Assembly (NCBI GenBank): GCA_916048095.2
Contig: OU696570.1
Span: 11,432,020-11,496,019, forward strand
Direction: 5' to 3'
Source of the DNA: Sacculina carcini
Taxonomy: Eukaryota; Arthropoda; Thecostraca; Sacculinidae
DNA length: 64,000 nucleotides
The notes beneath the pieces were generated by a model. The model searched no databases and was not told where the DNA came from. It was given only the letters and a program-made list of their open reading frames with translations. The stretch's first letter is position 1; each line of letters starts with the position of its first letter. The translations under genes and the position numbers were made by a program. This document shows positions 34,034 through 45,949 of the stretch, piece after piece.

Positions 34034-36500
34034 TTAGGAAGAATAACTGGGTGTTTCAGCGATTCCGGTAATTGTCACTTTATGATACGTCCTCCTACGC
34101 GAATGATGCCACAATCGTCCTTGAACGGATCCAATCGGAATAGCTGTCCATGTTTTTTTATAAATCATGCGCTTCCTTGCTGAATTCTCAACTTCGACAT
34201 TGAACTGCACTTCGCTCAGGGCAAAATCATAATGATGCCTCTGAACTATCTTTATCAGCACGTTTTCAGCGTCTTGCAACTCCTGAACAGATAAGTTCTT
34301 GTTATCATTTGTTCCCCTGTTCTCGCTAGCGTCTTTTCGCATATATCGATTTTGAAGTCGTAGACACATGGCAAAGCCCCTTTTAGCGGCATACAGACTA
34401 GAAAATTTGCATATACGTTCACACAATGGCTTTGAGTGACCAGTAGTTGAGACCATGACGTGACTTTGCTTTACTTCAGGGTCATCTGGCGCAACGATAA
34501 TTCCCAAATTTGATAATTCAATATGTGACGAATTAAAAAAAGAAGGACCATTCCACCACATATCATTGTTGATCAAATCCGCCAAATCGGCTCCTCTAGA
34601 GACCAAATCTGCAGGATTGCACTCCGAATTTACATGCGACCACTGCTGTGGATTACTCGCGTCCAGAATTTGAGAGATCCTGTTTGCAACAAACACATGA
34701 AATTTTCAGGATTTGTTAGTTATATAACCTATAACAATCTAGCTGTCTGACCAGAAGAACTGTTTGATATTTCTCATTTCTCTTCCCAAAAATACACTAA
34801 CATTTGCAGCGACAACTGCTGCTGATAACTCCAAACGAGGGATCGTCATTGTCTTGAGTGGTGTTACCCTTGCCTTGCTCATTACAAGTGCGCACGACAC
34901 ATCACCCTGCGAATTTACTTGTCTCAGATAGAAGCATTCACCGTACCCGTTTTCGCTGGCGTCCGCAAAGTGGTGTACTTCTCTTACTATAGCCTTGCCA
35001 AAATTGATTGGTTTGTGGCAGCGTCTTATACCGAATTTACGCAGCTCCAATAGCTGACTACGCCACCGCGACCATCTATGATGAATCTCGTCTGGCAGCG
35101 AATCGTCCCAGCCGTGTCCGTCTCGGCATATGTCTTGAAGAATGCGCTTTCCAATTAGCACAAATGGTGATAGCAGACCGAGCGGATCGAATATTGAGCA
35201 CACTGATGATAGTAGACTTCTTCTGGTTAACGGTGCATCCTTCAGGGTCATAGATAAATTCAAAGTATCTAGTTTGACCTGCCATTGTACCCCGAATGTC
35301 CGCTCTTTTGGCACCGAACCAGCTACTGTGTCAAATCTTTTGACGCTTTCAGCCCTGTCCTCTAGAGGCACATCAGATAGTGCTTCCTCTTGATTTGACG
35401 CGAATAGATGCAGGTGAAATCCTACTTTGTTGCACAGTTCTTTACAATCTGCAACGAGTTGCTTTGCTTCTGCTACGCTAGGTACGGATTTGAGTCCATC
35501 GTCGAAATAAAAATCATTGACGATGAAATCCTTCGCATCGGATTGTAGAGACATGGTATCAAGACTTGCAATCTTCTTCAAAGCGTAGTTAGCAGCGCCG
35601 GGAGATGACATTGCTCCAAAAAGATGCACTGTCATACGAAATTCTCTCGGTGTACTTTGTACGTTACCATCTTTCCACCATAAAAACCGCAAAAGGTCAC
35701 GATGTTTGGGGTCTACCTTGATTTGGAAGAGCATTTTTTATGTCACAGGATACAACAATCTCATTTTCCCTGAAACGGCATAAGATTCCAAGCAAATTAT
35801 TCGTCAAATCCGCTCCCTGGAGTGAATTCTGGTTTAATGAATGTGCTCCCATTGTCAAGCTGCAATCGAGCACCACCCGGAATTTTCCCTTTTTTCTGTG
35901 GTACACACCATGGTGAGGGATGTACCACACGTTCTCGGCCTTTCTCTCTGGCTCCACTTCTTCACATAATTCATTTTCAATGATGTCATTCATAAATTTG
36001 ATATAGTCGTGTATATATTTTTGGTCTTGTTCCAATCGCTTACGAAGAAATTACAATCGTTTAGTTGCAATGTGCCTATTTGATGGCATACGAATGCTCT
36101 CACATTTCAACGGTAATGGTGATTGAAAGTGTCCATTCGAAAGAAGCGTAACACCGTCATTCATTATTTCCAGAAACCTTTTGTCATTCTGTGATAAGGG
36201 CGCACCCTGTGTTTTTTCTAAATAATCAAGCTTCATCATTTTGTCAACTTGAGAAAACATCAACTCCTTTACTCTGGCTGTGTTTTGAAACAAACAGCGG
36301 TATTTGATGTCGCACTACTTTCGTCATTATCATCGCAGCTTACTTTACCTACGATGCCCCATCCAAGTGCTGTTCTCATCGCATATGGCTCCGTCTTACT
36401 ACCACATACTATCGCTCTTGTTCTTATGCCGTAGATACAATCAATCCCTATAAGAATTCCAGTCTCGACATCTCTATTGTACGTCATCAAGTGAGTGGCA
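34034..36500 (-). pseudogene. BEL/Pao RT and RNase H region in several frames
   Basis: Pieces in order from 36490: a segment with 'GILIGIDCIYGI' (protease end), 36293-36051 with 'SQNDKRFLEIM' and 'HFQSPLPLK', and 36035-35697 with 'VWYIPHHGVYH', 'FRVVLDCS' and 'LNQNSLQGADLTNNL' (RT fingers). Then 35734-34739 has 'LFQIKVDP', 'FLWWKDG', 'FGAMSSPGAANYAL', 'DFYFDDGL' (YFDD catalytic box), 'DPLGLLSPF' and 'HHFADASENGYG' (RNase H), and 34696-34034 has 'SECNPADLVSRG' and 'MWWNGPSF'. Four or more frameshifts or stops separate them. The order and motifs are those of BEL/Pao pol; this copy cannot make it. Confidence 0.88.
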
Positions 36501-36517
36501 GCATGATGAAGATGGGG

Positions 36518-37546
36518 CTACTTTAACGCCGTCTCTTTCTTTGGAATAAGATTTCGTTTACATGGAATAGCCTCCCTGGAAAACAATGTAGGCAATGCTA
36601 ATTCTTCGTCTTCGTCATGTGACCTTACCATTAAGCTGGTCACCTTCTTTGTGTCTACTACCTCTTCACCGAGCATCGTTGACAAACGCACTTTTACATC
36701 GCATCCCTTCAGTCCCATTTTGTTGATGCATTTATTCGTTATGAAGGAGGCGTCCGATTGCTCGTCGATCACAGCGTACGTCATGTGACGTTGTTCACTT
36801 TTACTTTCATACAGCCAAACTGGAACAATCATGGTATGTGATATCTGTACATCCTCTTTCAATTTCGTGGTATGAGACACTATTGTCGTTGTTGGAGGAG
36901 ATGTTGTAGTATCCTTGCCACCCTCACACGCTGAATTGGTCGCATTTCGGTTAAAGGTTTTGCTTGCGCCATCCCGATCATTATGTCGATGCAGCAGCGA
37001 GGAATGGGCTCCACCGCAAGTTTCGCATCTTCTTTTCACTCTGCACTCTGATCTTCGGTGACCGCGTCTTAGACACCTATAACACAATCCTTTTTGCGAC
37101 ACAATTTGTTCTCTCTTGCGAATATCAGCTCTTAGAAGAATTTCACATTGATCAGGCCAATGCTGACCTTCGCAAACACTGCAAACCTCATGTTGTGGTC
37201 CACTATACAATTTCTGCGATTTTATGCGTTCCCCGCCATACCTTTGCTGCTGACCGATCATAGGAACAGAAGTAGATTTATCGGTTTCCTCATGGGTGAC
37301 CGTGCTGAAGTTTGCTTTTCGCTCCGTTCTAATTTTGACATGAGCGCCTCGTGGGTGCTCTCTTACGTACCTGGGAGCGTGCACAGATGTAATTGGGTCG
37401 CACGCGATTCCAGCTGCTTTATATACGAATTCAGCAAAATCAGACAGCGTCGGGTATAAACAGTTCATTGAATTAGTACAGTGTTGAACACGCGCATCAC
37501 TCGTTCGCATGCGCCATTCGTCAACATAATTGGCCCATTCGCGCAT
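36518..37546 (-). pseudogene. BEL/Pao Gag C-terminus, zinc knuckles and aspartic protease
   Basis: The reading contains 'CYRCLRRGHRRSEC' and 'CETCGGAHSSLLH', two zinc-knuckle motifs of BEL type. They are followed by 'AVIDEQSDASFI', which corresponds to the DxQS-type active site of DUF1758 proteases. The piece is joined to the upstream gag by a frameshift near 37550-37560 (the expected 'KLPTGL..WANYV' reads across the break). It is part of the same dead BEL element. Confidence 0.85.
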
Positions 37547-37565
37547 GAGACCAGTCGGAAGTTTT

Positions 37566-38618
37566 TCAGCAGTTTTTGTTTTCGCAGGGGTCTTTCAGCA
37601 CCTTCAGAGAGGGAAGAGCTGCTGCTGCTTCAACACAATGAGAGATGAAATCTGCATACTTTTTTAAACCCAATTCGTCGTGCTCTGAAATCGGAGGCCA
37701 ATCAGACAACCTTTGCCTGTAGGCATCATACAAGAGATAAGGATCACCGAATCTTTCCTTCAAGATCATTTTAGCCTTTTCGTAAGCTTGAGGTGTCCTC
37801 AAAGGAAGCAGTCCTGAAATAGTTTTTCTAGCTTCCCCACGTACGTATCGACCTAGATGGAATAGACAATGCGATTTATCCTTGACACGCGATTCAATCA
37901 GCTCTTCAAATGACTGGATCCACAAGTGGTACTGAAATCGATCACCGTCAAAAATTTCGGGCTCAGGTAGTGACAATCTATTTGCGTCATTTTGTGACAA
38001 AAGATCCACTAGATGATTTAGAGTATCATCTGATGATGCTCTTTGTGATCTTTCTTCTGTCTTCATTACAGGACACATTTCGTTTTCATTCAATTCAGCT
38101 GCCTCGTAATGCATATGTTCACTCCGTAAATTTTGCATTTCGTCAAGCTGGACCACATTTCCCCTGACTTGCGTCGCTCGGTACTGTTCAACAATGCTCA
38201 ATGACTGTTCTCTATCAGGCTCACCACTTCTGGTTGATTCGGCAGCGTTTGAACTGTTTGACTGCATTTTCATTCTCAGATCATAAATGCGCTGATTTAT
38301 TCTTTTGAACAGTTCATTTCGTCTTACAAAAATATCTGAACGTATAGTGAGGTCCAGTCTGCTGTTTACTATGTTCTGCGGAATAGCGAGGTCTGAGAAT
38401 TTGAGCTCCGTGTCATTCATTTTGGCTCTATGATCCATGATCTTAGACCTGCAGCGCTTCAGATCATCAGTATCATCATTATCTGTTAACACTATCTCCG
38501 ACTCGTTCAATATGGATGTCATTCTGACTGAAATGCTTCTCATTTCTAAACCATACTGATCCATTTGGTAAATCATACCCTTTACAGTTAAGGTTCTGAT
38601 ACGACCGGCTGGTTCCAT
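37566..38618 (-). pseudogene. BEL/Pao Gag N-terminal part (DUF1759-like)
   Basis: An open frame of 350 codons from an ATG at 38616-38618. The second half contains 'LPEPEIFDGDRFQYHLW', 'DKSHCLFHLGRYVRGEA' and 'YEKAKMILKERFGDP', the typical DUF1759 signature of BEL/Pao Gag. The first half is helical and charged. It ends at 37566 by a frameshift, after which the protein continues in another frame. Confidence 0.88.
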
Positions 38619-39112
38619 ATCTGATTCATCCCCTTGACTACATGCACCCTAACTTTCGACATTATGAATTGACATATCGACCAATATACAAGCGTTAAAT
38701 CACAAGTCAAACGCACTGATATTAGCGAACATGAACGATAGAGGAGGCAAGTTATATAAATGTAAAATGTACAGATTTCACATTTTCAGAGTAGCACTAT
38801 ATCAGAGTGAATACATAATAGTGCGCACAATCAAATGAGACCAAGTTACTCGAAACGTAATTGGAGACAATTGTGAAATCGTGTACCTTACTATCCATAA
38901 TAGCAGGTACAAGCCGTGACAACCAGACTTGATCAAAACGACAAAGTTCACTTTCAGAAACGAGAGGTTCACTTTCTCGCAGTGCGAGAATCCACTTTTC
39001 CTCTCTGAGATTGGCTCGTGCTTCCACAATATCTCCGTCTTGTTCCAGAAGCCGTCCTTCACGAGGTCATCAGTGCACACATCCACGAGATCAATATAGC
39101 CAGGAGATTTAC
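38619..39112 (-). other. BEL/Pao 5' leader
   Basis: About 490 bp between the 5' LTR and the gag ATG. No classical primer-binding site starting with TGG was seen directly after the LTR; 'ctcctggctatattgatctc' is about 10 nt inside and is only a weak candidate. Confidence 0.55.
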
Positions 39113-39628
39113 TATTGCGACGGTGGGGGAATCCGATGGTGTTAGGTCGGATTTACTGACACAAGCATCTAATAAACGATGTATTGCTGTGCCTTAACTG
39201 TAAATCTAGAAACAAACAAATGAATGCACATATTATAGAACGCATGGCCCGACAAATTCGCAACACATTACAAAAATAACGAATTGCACGCAAGTTATAT
39301 AAACTACAGAATATATAAACACCAACAATATTACCTCCTTGCCACGATATTCCCACCAACGCAAGAGAACCAATATAGCCGTGCCAACACAAGATAAGCA
39401 ATAAATCCGTGCACACGCAAGAAGCCAACTCCTTTTGCAATGCGGTGTGCAATAGCCAACGCAAGATCGCATGCACACAGACAGGCATACATACACACAG
39501 CGCAGATACATTTCGTATGTGAAAATATGACACCGGTTCCGATACAGCATCGCAGCTCGGCTCAGATTCGCAGCAGTGTTGCCCGAATTATCCAAGCACC
39601 ACACAATGATGGCTCAATCACTGACACA
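39113..39628 (-). repeat. BEL/Pao element, 5' LTR
   Basis: The partner of 24507-25029, with scattered single-base differences and small indels. It contains the 'acaagcatctaataaacgat' and 'gcatggcccgacaaattcgc' blocks shared by both. It is followed at 39629 by repeat A. Confidence 0.88.
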
Positions 39629-39715
39629 CAGGTAGATATGATATACTTCCTCGGTTTGCATTCATCTGTATGTCCTCATTCATATGTACTAAAATCTCAC
39701 ATCCGATGACAAATG
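39629..39715 (-). repeat. Repeat A, copy 3, right part
   Basis: The sequence 'caggtagatatgatatac' continues 24.5 kb as the uninterrupted copies do (45.40 kb, and 11.08-11.02 kb on the other strand). Confidence 0.7.
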
Positions 39716-39723
39716 GGGCTAAT

Positions 39724-39885
39724 TTAATAAAAACAAAAACAAAAAACAATACCGGCGGGGTATACTGTGTCGACTCGTAGTCCACGCGCTGCTTCACCAG
39801 TCATCCAGCTGTTGTCGTCGTTGTGTTCAAACACCTGCAGCACTTCGTTGTCAATAGCGTTGATTAATATCGGACCGTCTTCCAT
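39724..39885 (-). CDS. Short orphan frame resembling part of an SH3 domain
   Basis: 53 codons from the ATG at 39885 to a TAA. The peptide has 'EVLQVFEHNDDNSWMTGE' and 'RVDTVYPAGIV', which fit the n-Src to 3-10 helix part of an SH3 domain (D/E-rich loop, W, G, 'P..'). It may be an exon or a gene fragment. Too short to be sure and no splice structure was established; chance is possible. Confidence 0.25.
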   Translation of the reverse strand: MEDGPILINAIDNEVLQVFEHNDDNSWMTGEAARGLRVDTVYPAGIVFCFCFY

Positions 39886-40821
39886 GGTTACTCGTCCCCA
39901 TCTTTATCGCAGGTGTCTTTCAGGTTGATTGGTGAACTGCTAGTGTTGTCTCGGCTCGTGTTAATGATAATTTCGGCAATGACTTATCTCAGTCCGCTAT
40001 TTGTTTTCGTTTTCGTTGTTTGTAGACTGTCAGTTCAGCACACGGTTGATCAGGGGGTTCAGCACACTGTTGACTCAATCTCGCCTCTTAAGACCAAAAA
40101 ATCGGACAATTCTCGCCAGTGACTCATTGTTCTGTGTCGGTGTGGTAGCAGGATTGAGACAGGGAATTGAATGAAAAGCGCATACAATATCCACTTGGAA
40201 ATACGAAACTATATTACCACGAGGTAGGAAAACAGGGGCTACATCCATGAGAGGAAATATAGACAATGAATAGGAGACAAATAATAGGAAACAATTAATA
40301 GGAGCAATATCCAGAGCCGTTTTACTTTTAATCATTTTGAGGTATTATTGTATCTATCTATTCTGATTAAACCCAATTTAACTTTATTATTGTCAAGTTG
40401 TCATATATTTATCTAGTTTAAGAATATATTTTACACACATACAGAGTAATGTTTCGTCTTTTGTAACTTTGAGTGCACGCATACTTCTGCGTATATTCTC
40501 GATGATAATTACAATCTACTTTATTGGTCGTTAATTGATGTCGTAGCATACTTCTGTGTATGCCTCCAGTTTCAACTAACCGACTTAGTCAACAAAGGAA
40601 TTGCTTCAATAACTCCGCTTGTTTATTCAGTAGCATGTTAAATGCTTTCAACTTAATGTCTTGTATATTTTCACCGTTAGACGGTTGACACAAGCCTCTT
40701 CTCTTGACACCATTTGTGCATCGTACATTATCTTGTTTCTCAATATTAATCGCATTCATATATCCATCAGTGAAGTCCATCAGACAGTATCAGTCATCAG
40801 TCATCCATCAGTCAGCATCAG
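39886..40821. other. No gene seen
   Basis: AT-rich DNA. 'ttcagcacac.gttgatcag' is partly duplicated at 40033-40075. 'gtcatcagtcatccatcagt' type short repeats occupy 40780-40829 and continue after the hAT element at 43352-43380 and in looser form at 43480-43550. Confidence 0.5.
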
Positions 40822-43359
40822 TCATCAGTAGGGCTGTCAAAAGTAAATAAAGTTACTTTTTCACCTAAAGGTCACTTTTTCATAAGCTACCTAAAACTGC
40901 AATAAAAAGTTGTGTACGATGATTATTTAAAAACTTATTGGGTTACCAAAAGTTACTTTTTCATTGTTAGGTTACTTTTTTTCCTTTTAGGTTACTTTTT
41001 TATCGTCAGGTTACCTTTTGCTATTTTTCTTGTTATTAGGTAAGTTTACCACGAAGTTTGGTGACTTTTTGCAGATAAGAGGTACAGAAACGGTAACGAA
41101 AACGAGGCACAAAAACGGTATATGAGGATACAATAGGAAAAGAGATGGAATATTAGGTCTGAAGATCAAGAAATGTCAAACTTCTGCTGTTAGGATCTAG
41201 CGATTGATATTCACTTTAATATCTGTGCTACTCGATATTTATACGTTTTTGGGTACGCTTGATAGCGTCATTCCATTTTAGGAAATGTCCACGAGCCGGA
41301 GGGTGTCGTGAGATGTTTGGAGCGTGGTATAGTACGATGTGTGAGCTCTATATACCAGACACTGCACTGTAGCACTTGACAGTACGCATTTACTTGAACA
41401 GGAATTAGCACGTGATTTTCAGGGCGTGATATAGCGCCATTTCCCCACGTTTTACATTGATAAGACTGTGAGCACAGGGTGCTCACAGTAGTGTCGTCCC
41501 GACCACTCCTTTTCAACCTCTACGTCTCATCCCTTTGTTCTGTCCTCAGAGAATACCCTATTTCCTTTCACGTCTATGCTGACGATGTACAAATTTACTT
41601 TCCCTTATCTTTACATAATTCTACTTTGGTATCTAAACTTCTTTCCCATATTTCTTCATGGGCTGCCTCCAGATACCTCCTTCTTAATCACGACAAAACT
41701 GTCTACTTAGCTTTTCATCCTCCAAGGATAACCCCTACCACTGTCTCCTTGCCTCTAGCTTCTCAAATTCGCAACCTTGGCATCACATTTGACCCGACAA
41801 TATCATTTTCTCAACACTTTTCTCAACTCACTCGCTCTTGCCGCTTCATTCTGAGAAAATTGTATCCCATACGTTCTCTTTTGGACGAATCTTCGGCTGT
41901 TCTTCTCGTCAATTCTTACATTTTCACTCGCCTAGATTACTGTAACTCCTTGTTTTTTCACCTTCCCCTCAAAAGTATCCGCCATCTACAATCCATTATC
42001 AACCTTGCCTGTCGCTTCGTTCTTAAACTTCCTCCCAAAACGCCAACTTCAGCTCACCTTCACCGCCTTGGTTGGCTCACTGCTCATTTCCGAATTCGCT
42101 ACAAAATTTGCTGTTTGGTGTACAAAATCCTTCACTGCCCTTCACCGCCGTCCTATCTACGCTCACTACTTCTGGTTCAAGAGAGTACTTCTGGTTCACG
42201 TCGCCATCCTACTCCTCTAATCTGTCCCCCTGCGTTGAACCAATCCGCTTGGTCTGCGAAATCATTCTTTTTTTCTGCACCCCGCATTTATAATTCACTT
42301 CCTCCTCGCCTCCTCCGAATGAAATCCTACTCATCTTTCTCCTCTGAGCTGCACAAACATTTCCTTTCTTTGGCCTCAGAGTCTTCTCAAGTTTACTTGT
42401 TTGCAATGTTATAATTGATTTATTCTTCCTATTGATATTGATTTAATCCGTTTTTCCTTTTATTTAATGATTTATCTCTTTTTTGCACATTTTAGTTACA
42501 TATTCTGGACTCATAATTGCTACATGTTTGTGTTTCTGTTCTGCGCTGCATGTTTTTACTTCACCCAACCTGCGCAATTGACCCAATTTTCCCACTTGCT
42601 CCAGTATTATTTTGCGTGTCGCGCGCTTGTAACTATTGTGTGCGCTATATTAAATACATGTTTGTAGTTGTAGTTGTAGTAGTGTTCACAGGGTGTGTGC
42701 TACATATGCGAGGACGCATTCACACATGCAGTGTTCACGCCAACACTATTATACAAGCTATACTACGTGCTATTTGATAAAAAGTTTCATTAAAACAATA
42801 TATAGAACATTATTGCGACCATTAATGAAATATTTACATTTGCAATTAGTGTATTTGACCTTTGTATTAGCTTTCAACTTTTAAATTGTATTTTGATGGT
42901 TATGCTCCTTTTTGCGATGTTAGCCAAACAATATTAAGTCACTTTCGGTGGTTTGTTGTAAAAATGGTACCAGATCGGAGAGAGGGTGGAAAAATAGTAC
43001 CAACTAGGAAAGAGGATAGAAAAGAAGGACTGGTGTATTCTCTTCCTGCAGAACTTCAAACAGAAATTGACCTTTTTTAAGGTTATTTTTGCGAAGATTA
43101 GGTTATTTTTAGGTTACCTTTTTATAGGTTACTAGATTAATTTTTATGTTCACAAACAAACAACAAACAAACCTTGTATTTCATATACAGCACTAATCAG
43201 CAAAGGCGTGATAAACCTGAGATATAGCGATGCAAAAGTGATAATAACATTAAAACTCATAGGATATTTTTAGGTTACTTTTTTAGGTTACTTTTTCTCG
43301 AAAATAAAGTTACTTTTTTGTGATTTTTAGGTTACTTTTTTGACAGCCCTAGTCATCAG
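40822..43359. mobile_element. hAT-type non-autonomous element with 8-bp target duplication
   Basis: The element 40830-43351 has terminal inverted repeats 'tagggctgtcaaaa' / 'ttttgacagcccta' and identical 8-bp flanks 'gtcatcag' (40822-40829 and 43352-43359), as hAT elements produce. Part of the flank lies in a local repeat of the same text, so the duplication is slightly less certain. Both ends carry many 'aggttacttttt' subterminal motifs, possible transposase binding sites. No transposase is encoded; a LINE fragment (41.47-42.69 kb) is carried inside. A truncated relative is at 57.18-57.62 kb. Confidence 0.85.
41470..42692 (+). pseudogene. CR1/L2-like LINE, RT palm to 3' end
   Basis: One frame of about 310 codons (41479-42414) contains 'FHVYADDVQIYF' (catalytic YADD), 'LLLNHDKT', 'IRNLGITFDP', 'YIFTRLDYCNSLF' and 'TSAHLHRLGWLTAHFRIRYK'. 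The endonuclease and RT fingers are missing, the usual 5' truncation. After the stop, about 240 bp of 3' UTR end in 'gcgctatattaaatacatg' and a (TTGTAG)n tail at 42660-42680. A second copy of the same family is at 49.77-50.89 kb. Confidence 0.85.
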
Positions 43360-44280
43360 TCATCCATCAGTATGGAACTTTCCTCGATATCCGTTTAGTA
43401 TTATATAACACCTTACACTCTCATTTTCTGGTATGAGATACACAGTGTCTACACCAACATCTACTTCATCTGGTCATTTAGTCATATAGTCATCATTCAT
43501 TTAGTTATTTAGTCATCATTCATTTATTTATTCAGTCATCAGCGGCATATCGTGCCCTGACGTTCCAAAGCATCTTATATGCGTTGCTATACATACTTTA
43601 AACGTATGTTCTTAAATATCTGTCACTTTTGACAGATAGTTTTACATTTCATTTCAGATATTTCAACATCTCGTCCTGATTAAAAAAAAGTATTTGTCAG
43701 TGGTTGTCTTCTCATATTTCTCAGTCGTATATGTACATGGTTTGACATTAAAATACAAATATCAAAGTCAAATTGTACACCATAATAATTATACAAATAA
43801 TTGAACAGATCCCAGCCTAATATCCAACTGTCCTTTAATTTCGTGTCCTCTAATATAATATTTAGTGTCAAAATTCACAAAAGACACCCATCATTTAATA
43901 AGTGCAATATTGTTTAATCTTTTCCACTTTATACTAGTCAAACGCATCCTACAAGACATGCAACTTAGTTTCTTCACGCAATATTTCGATATTATTCATA
44001 CATCACACCCAGCATCTACTAAAATATTGATTGCAGGTCCTCCTATATTTACTTAAAATATTGATTTTTAACATTAGCTGCAAAATTATTTTTGGATTTT
44101 GATTTCTGAACCACATACTGGCCATATTCAGTGGTGGTTATAGCTCATTTTTTCATACTTAATATCACTGATATTTCGTGATCTATATTTGCTCCATATT
44201 TCATTCATATATATTTCTTATATTTCCTAATTTTATTCTGAGTAAGGCTCTGGATACTGACAAGGCTTAAGGAAAATTAA
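43360..44280. other. No gene seen
   Basis: AT-rich DNA with 'agtcatcattcattta' short repeats at 43470-43545. No domain-bearing frame. Confidence 0.5.
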
Positions 44281-44284
44281 GATA

Positions 44285-44432
44285 CCACTCACCTCACAAT
44301 TTTGAGCCATCGGTGGAAGTGACCGAGTTTCGACTATGCCGAGAAGATAACCACAATTAAAGATCCTGAGTCACGGCACCAAATGTAACGATAGCAATAT
44401 GTTGTGATATTGTTCTTCGTTCGGCTGATCGT
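44285..44432 (-). repeat. Fragment of a BEL/Pao-like LTR end with primer-binding site
   Basis: On the minus strand an LTR end '...gctatcgttaca' (to 44384) is followed directly by 'tttggtgccgtgactcagga' (44362-44383), a TGG-starting primer-binding-site pattern common to BEL/Pao elements. About 80 bp of leader follow. The LTR body is replaced at about 44430 by the 340-bp repeat. This is a different family from the BEL element at 24.5-39.6 kb. Confidence 0.6.
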
Positions 44433-45085
44433 GAAATAAACGTGTAAAATTGGCAAAATTCTTAAATACATCCAAAATTACACTTGAACACCGGGTGACT
44501 AAAATTAATTCATTTTTCTACCTAATTCTCAAGAACTATTTGTCACACATTAAAATAAGTTATAACATCGTGCTAGAAATTTTGTTTTCTGCAATACGGT
44601 ATAATTGTAAATTTTCCAAAGTGTATCTGAAGGAAATTACGGCGGTGTAAAGTCAAAATGTGATGTTGCCAATTTGACAGCTTTTATGCGCACTTGCAAT
44701 TACACATGAATATACACTGACTTAATTCCACTGAAGTCCAATCACAATTTACGCACTTGCGATTACACAGGAATATACTACTGTGTAGAGAATTTTGTGT
44801 TCTACAAGATAAGCTGTAATTTATACCCACAAATGATACAAGAAACGTGTAAAATTGGCAAAATTCTCAAATACATCCAAAATTACACTTGAACACCGGG
44901 CGACTAAAATTTATTCATTTTTCTCCTTTTTTTCAATAGCTATTTGGTATACATAAAAATAAATTATACCATCGTGCTAGAAAGCTTGTTTCCTACAATA
45001 CGGTATAATTTGTAATTTTCCAAAGTGTATCTGAAGGAAGTTACGGCGGTGTAAAGTCAAAACGACATATTGCCAATTTGACAAT
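44430..45085 (-). repeat. 340-bp repeat, two units, inverted
   Basis: The same landmarks as the array at 1-1400 in reverse complement: 'cgtgtaaaattggcaaaatt' at 44440 and 44850, and 'aattacggcggtgtaaag' / 'aagttacggcggtgtaaagt' at 44634 and 45040. Confidence 0.85.
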
Positions 45086-45269
45086 ATTTGTAATTTGTAA
45101 ATATTTATATTGGGGCTAAATATTTTATATTGGTTTGTTGAAAATGTTTTTTAGAAGGTATATCAAAATTAGGGGTAAGCATTGCATGTGAAGGACATTT
45201 TTAATAACGTATATCAAAGAGGCTACGCCCGCCCTGCAAAATACCTGGATCCGCCATTGTCTCCATTGC

Positions 45270-45627
45270 AGTTATGTCTTTTATTCTTGAACTTGAATTT
45301 GCGATAAAGGCATGGAAGACAAACTGATAAATTCAAGCATAATAGAATATCTTGCAAGGTTTTTATTCCGATATTCATGTCGGTGACGAAATGTTTGTCA
45401 CAGGTAGATATGAGATATTTAATCGGTTGGCATTTATCTGTATGTCGTCAAGTGGATTATGATACAAATACATAGAAATATGAGTACAGCTCAAAGTTAT
45501 GCAATTATCCACGTAGAGATAGGATGGGAAACAAGATCTCCAAAGTTGATCACGGATCAAATTTGGAGATCCAGAAACACGGATCAGAGCTGGATCAGTC
45601 GGAAACACCAGTACACTGCAACATGGC
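45270..45627 (-). repeat. Repeat A, copy 4 (terminal 350 bp)
   Basis: The reverse complement of 11.2-10.86 kb: 'ttgaacttgaatttgcgata', 'gtcggtgacgaaatgtttgt', 'gtggattatgatacaaatac', the 'ctccaaagttgatcacgga' palindrome and the end 'ccagtacactgca'. This copy is uninterrupted where copy 3 carries the BEL element. Confidence 0.8.
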
Positions 45628-45949
45628 GGATTTATATAATTTCCCTCGCGTTGAAGTCGGCAGCTTTACGAGTGCCTTGTATGAAAATCGTTACATGTTC
45701 CAAAGCTATCTCAGTTTTCCTAAACTCCCTGAAAATTATTATCTTTTTCAAACGCGAAAAAAGCTCAATATCAATTTTTACGATTCAAAGCCGTTGCAAT
45801 GTCTTGTGCCCCCCGAAGGCAATACTTGGGCCCCATAAAATGTAAAGCATCTTTATAATAGAGGTACGACTTTGGAAAACGCAATTAAAAGCAGCTCCTT
45901 GGTCTCCTGTGGACTTCCGGTACTTTTATGTGCTACTTTATAATATACT
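45628..45949. other. No gene clearly supported
   Basis: A plus-strand open frame from the repeat A end to 45838 reads 'MADLYNFPRVEVGSFTSA' and similar text. It has no recognisable domain and may be chance. Confidence 0.4.
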
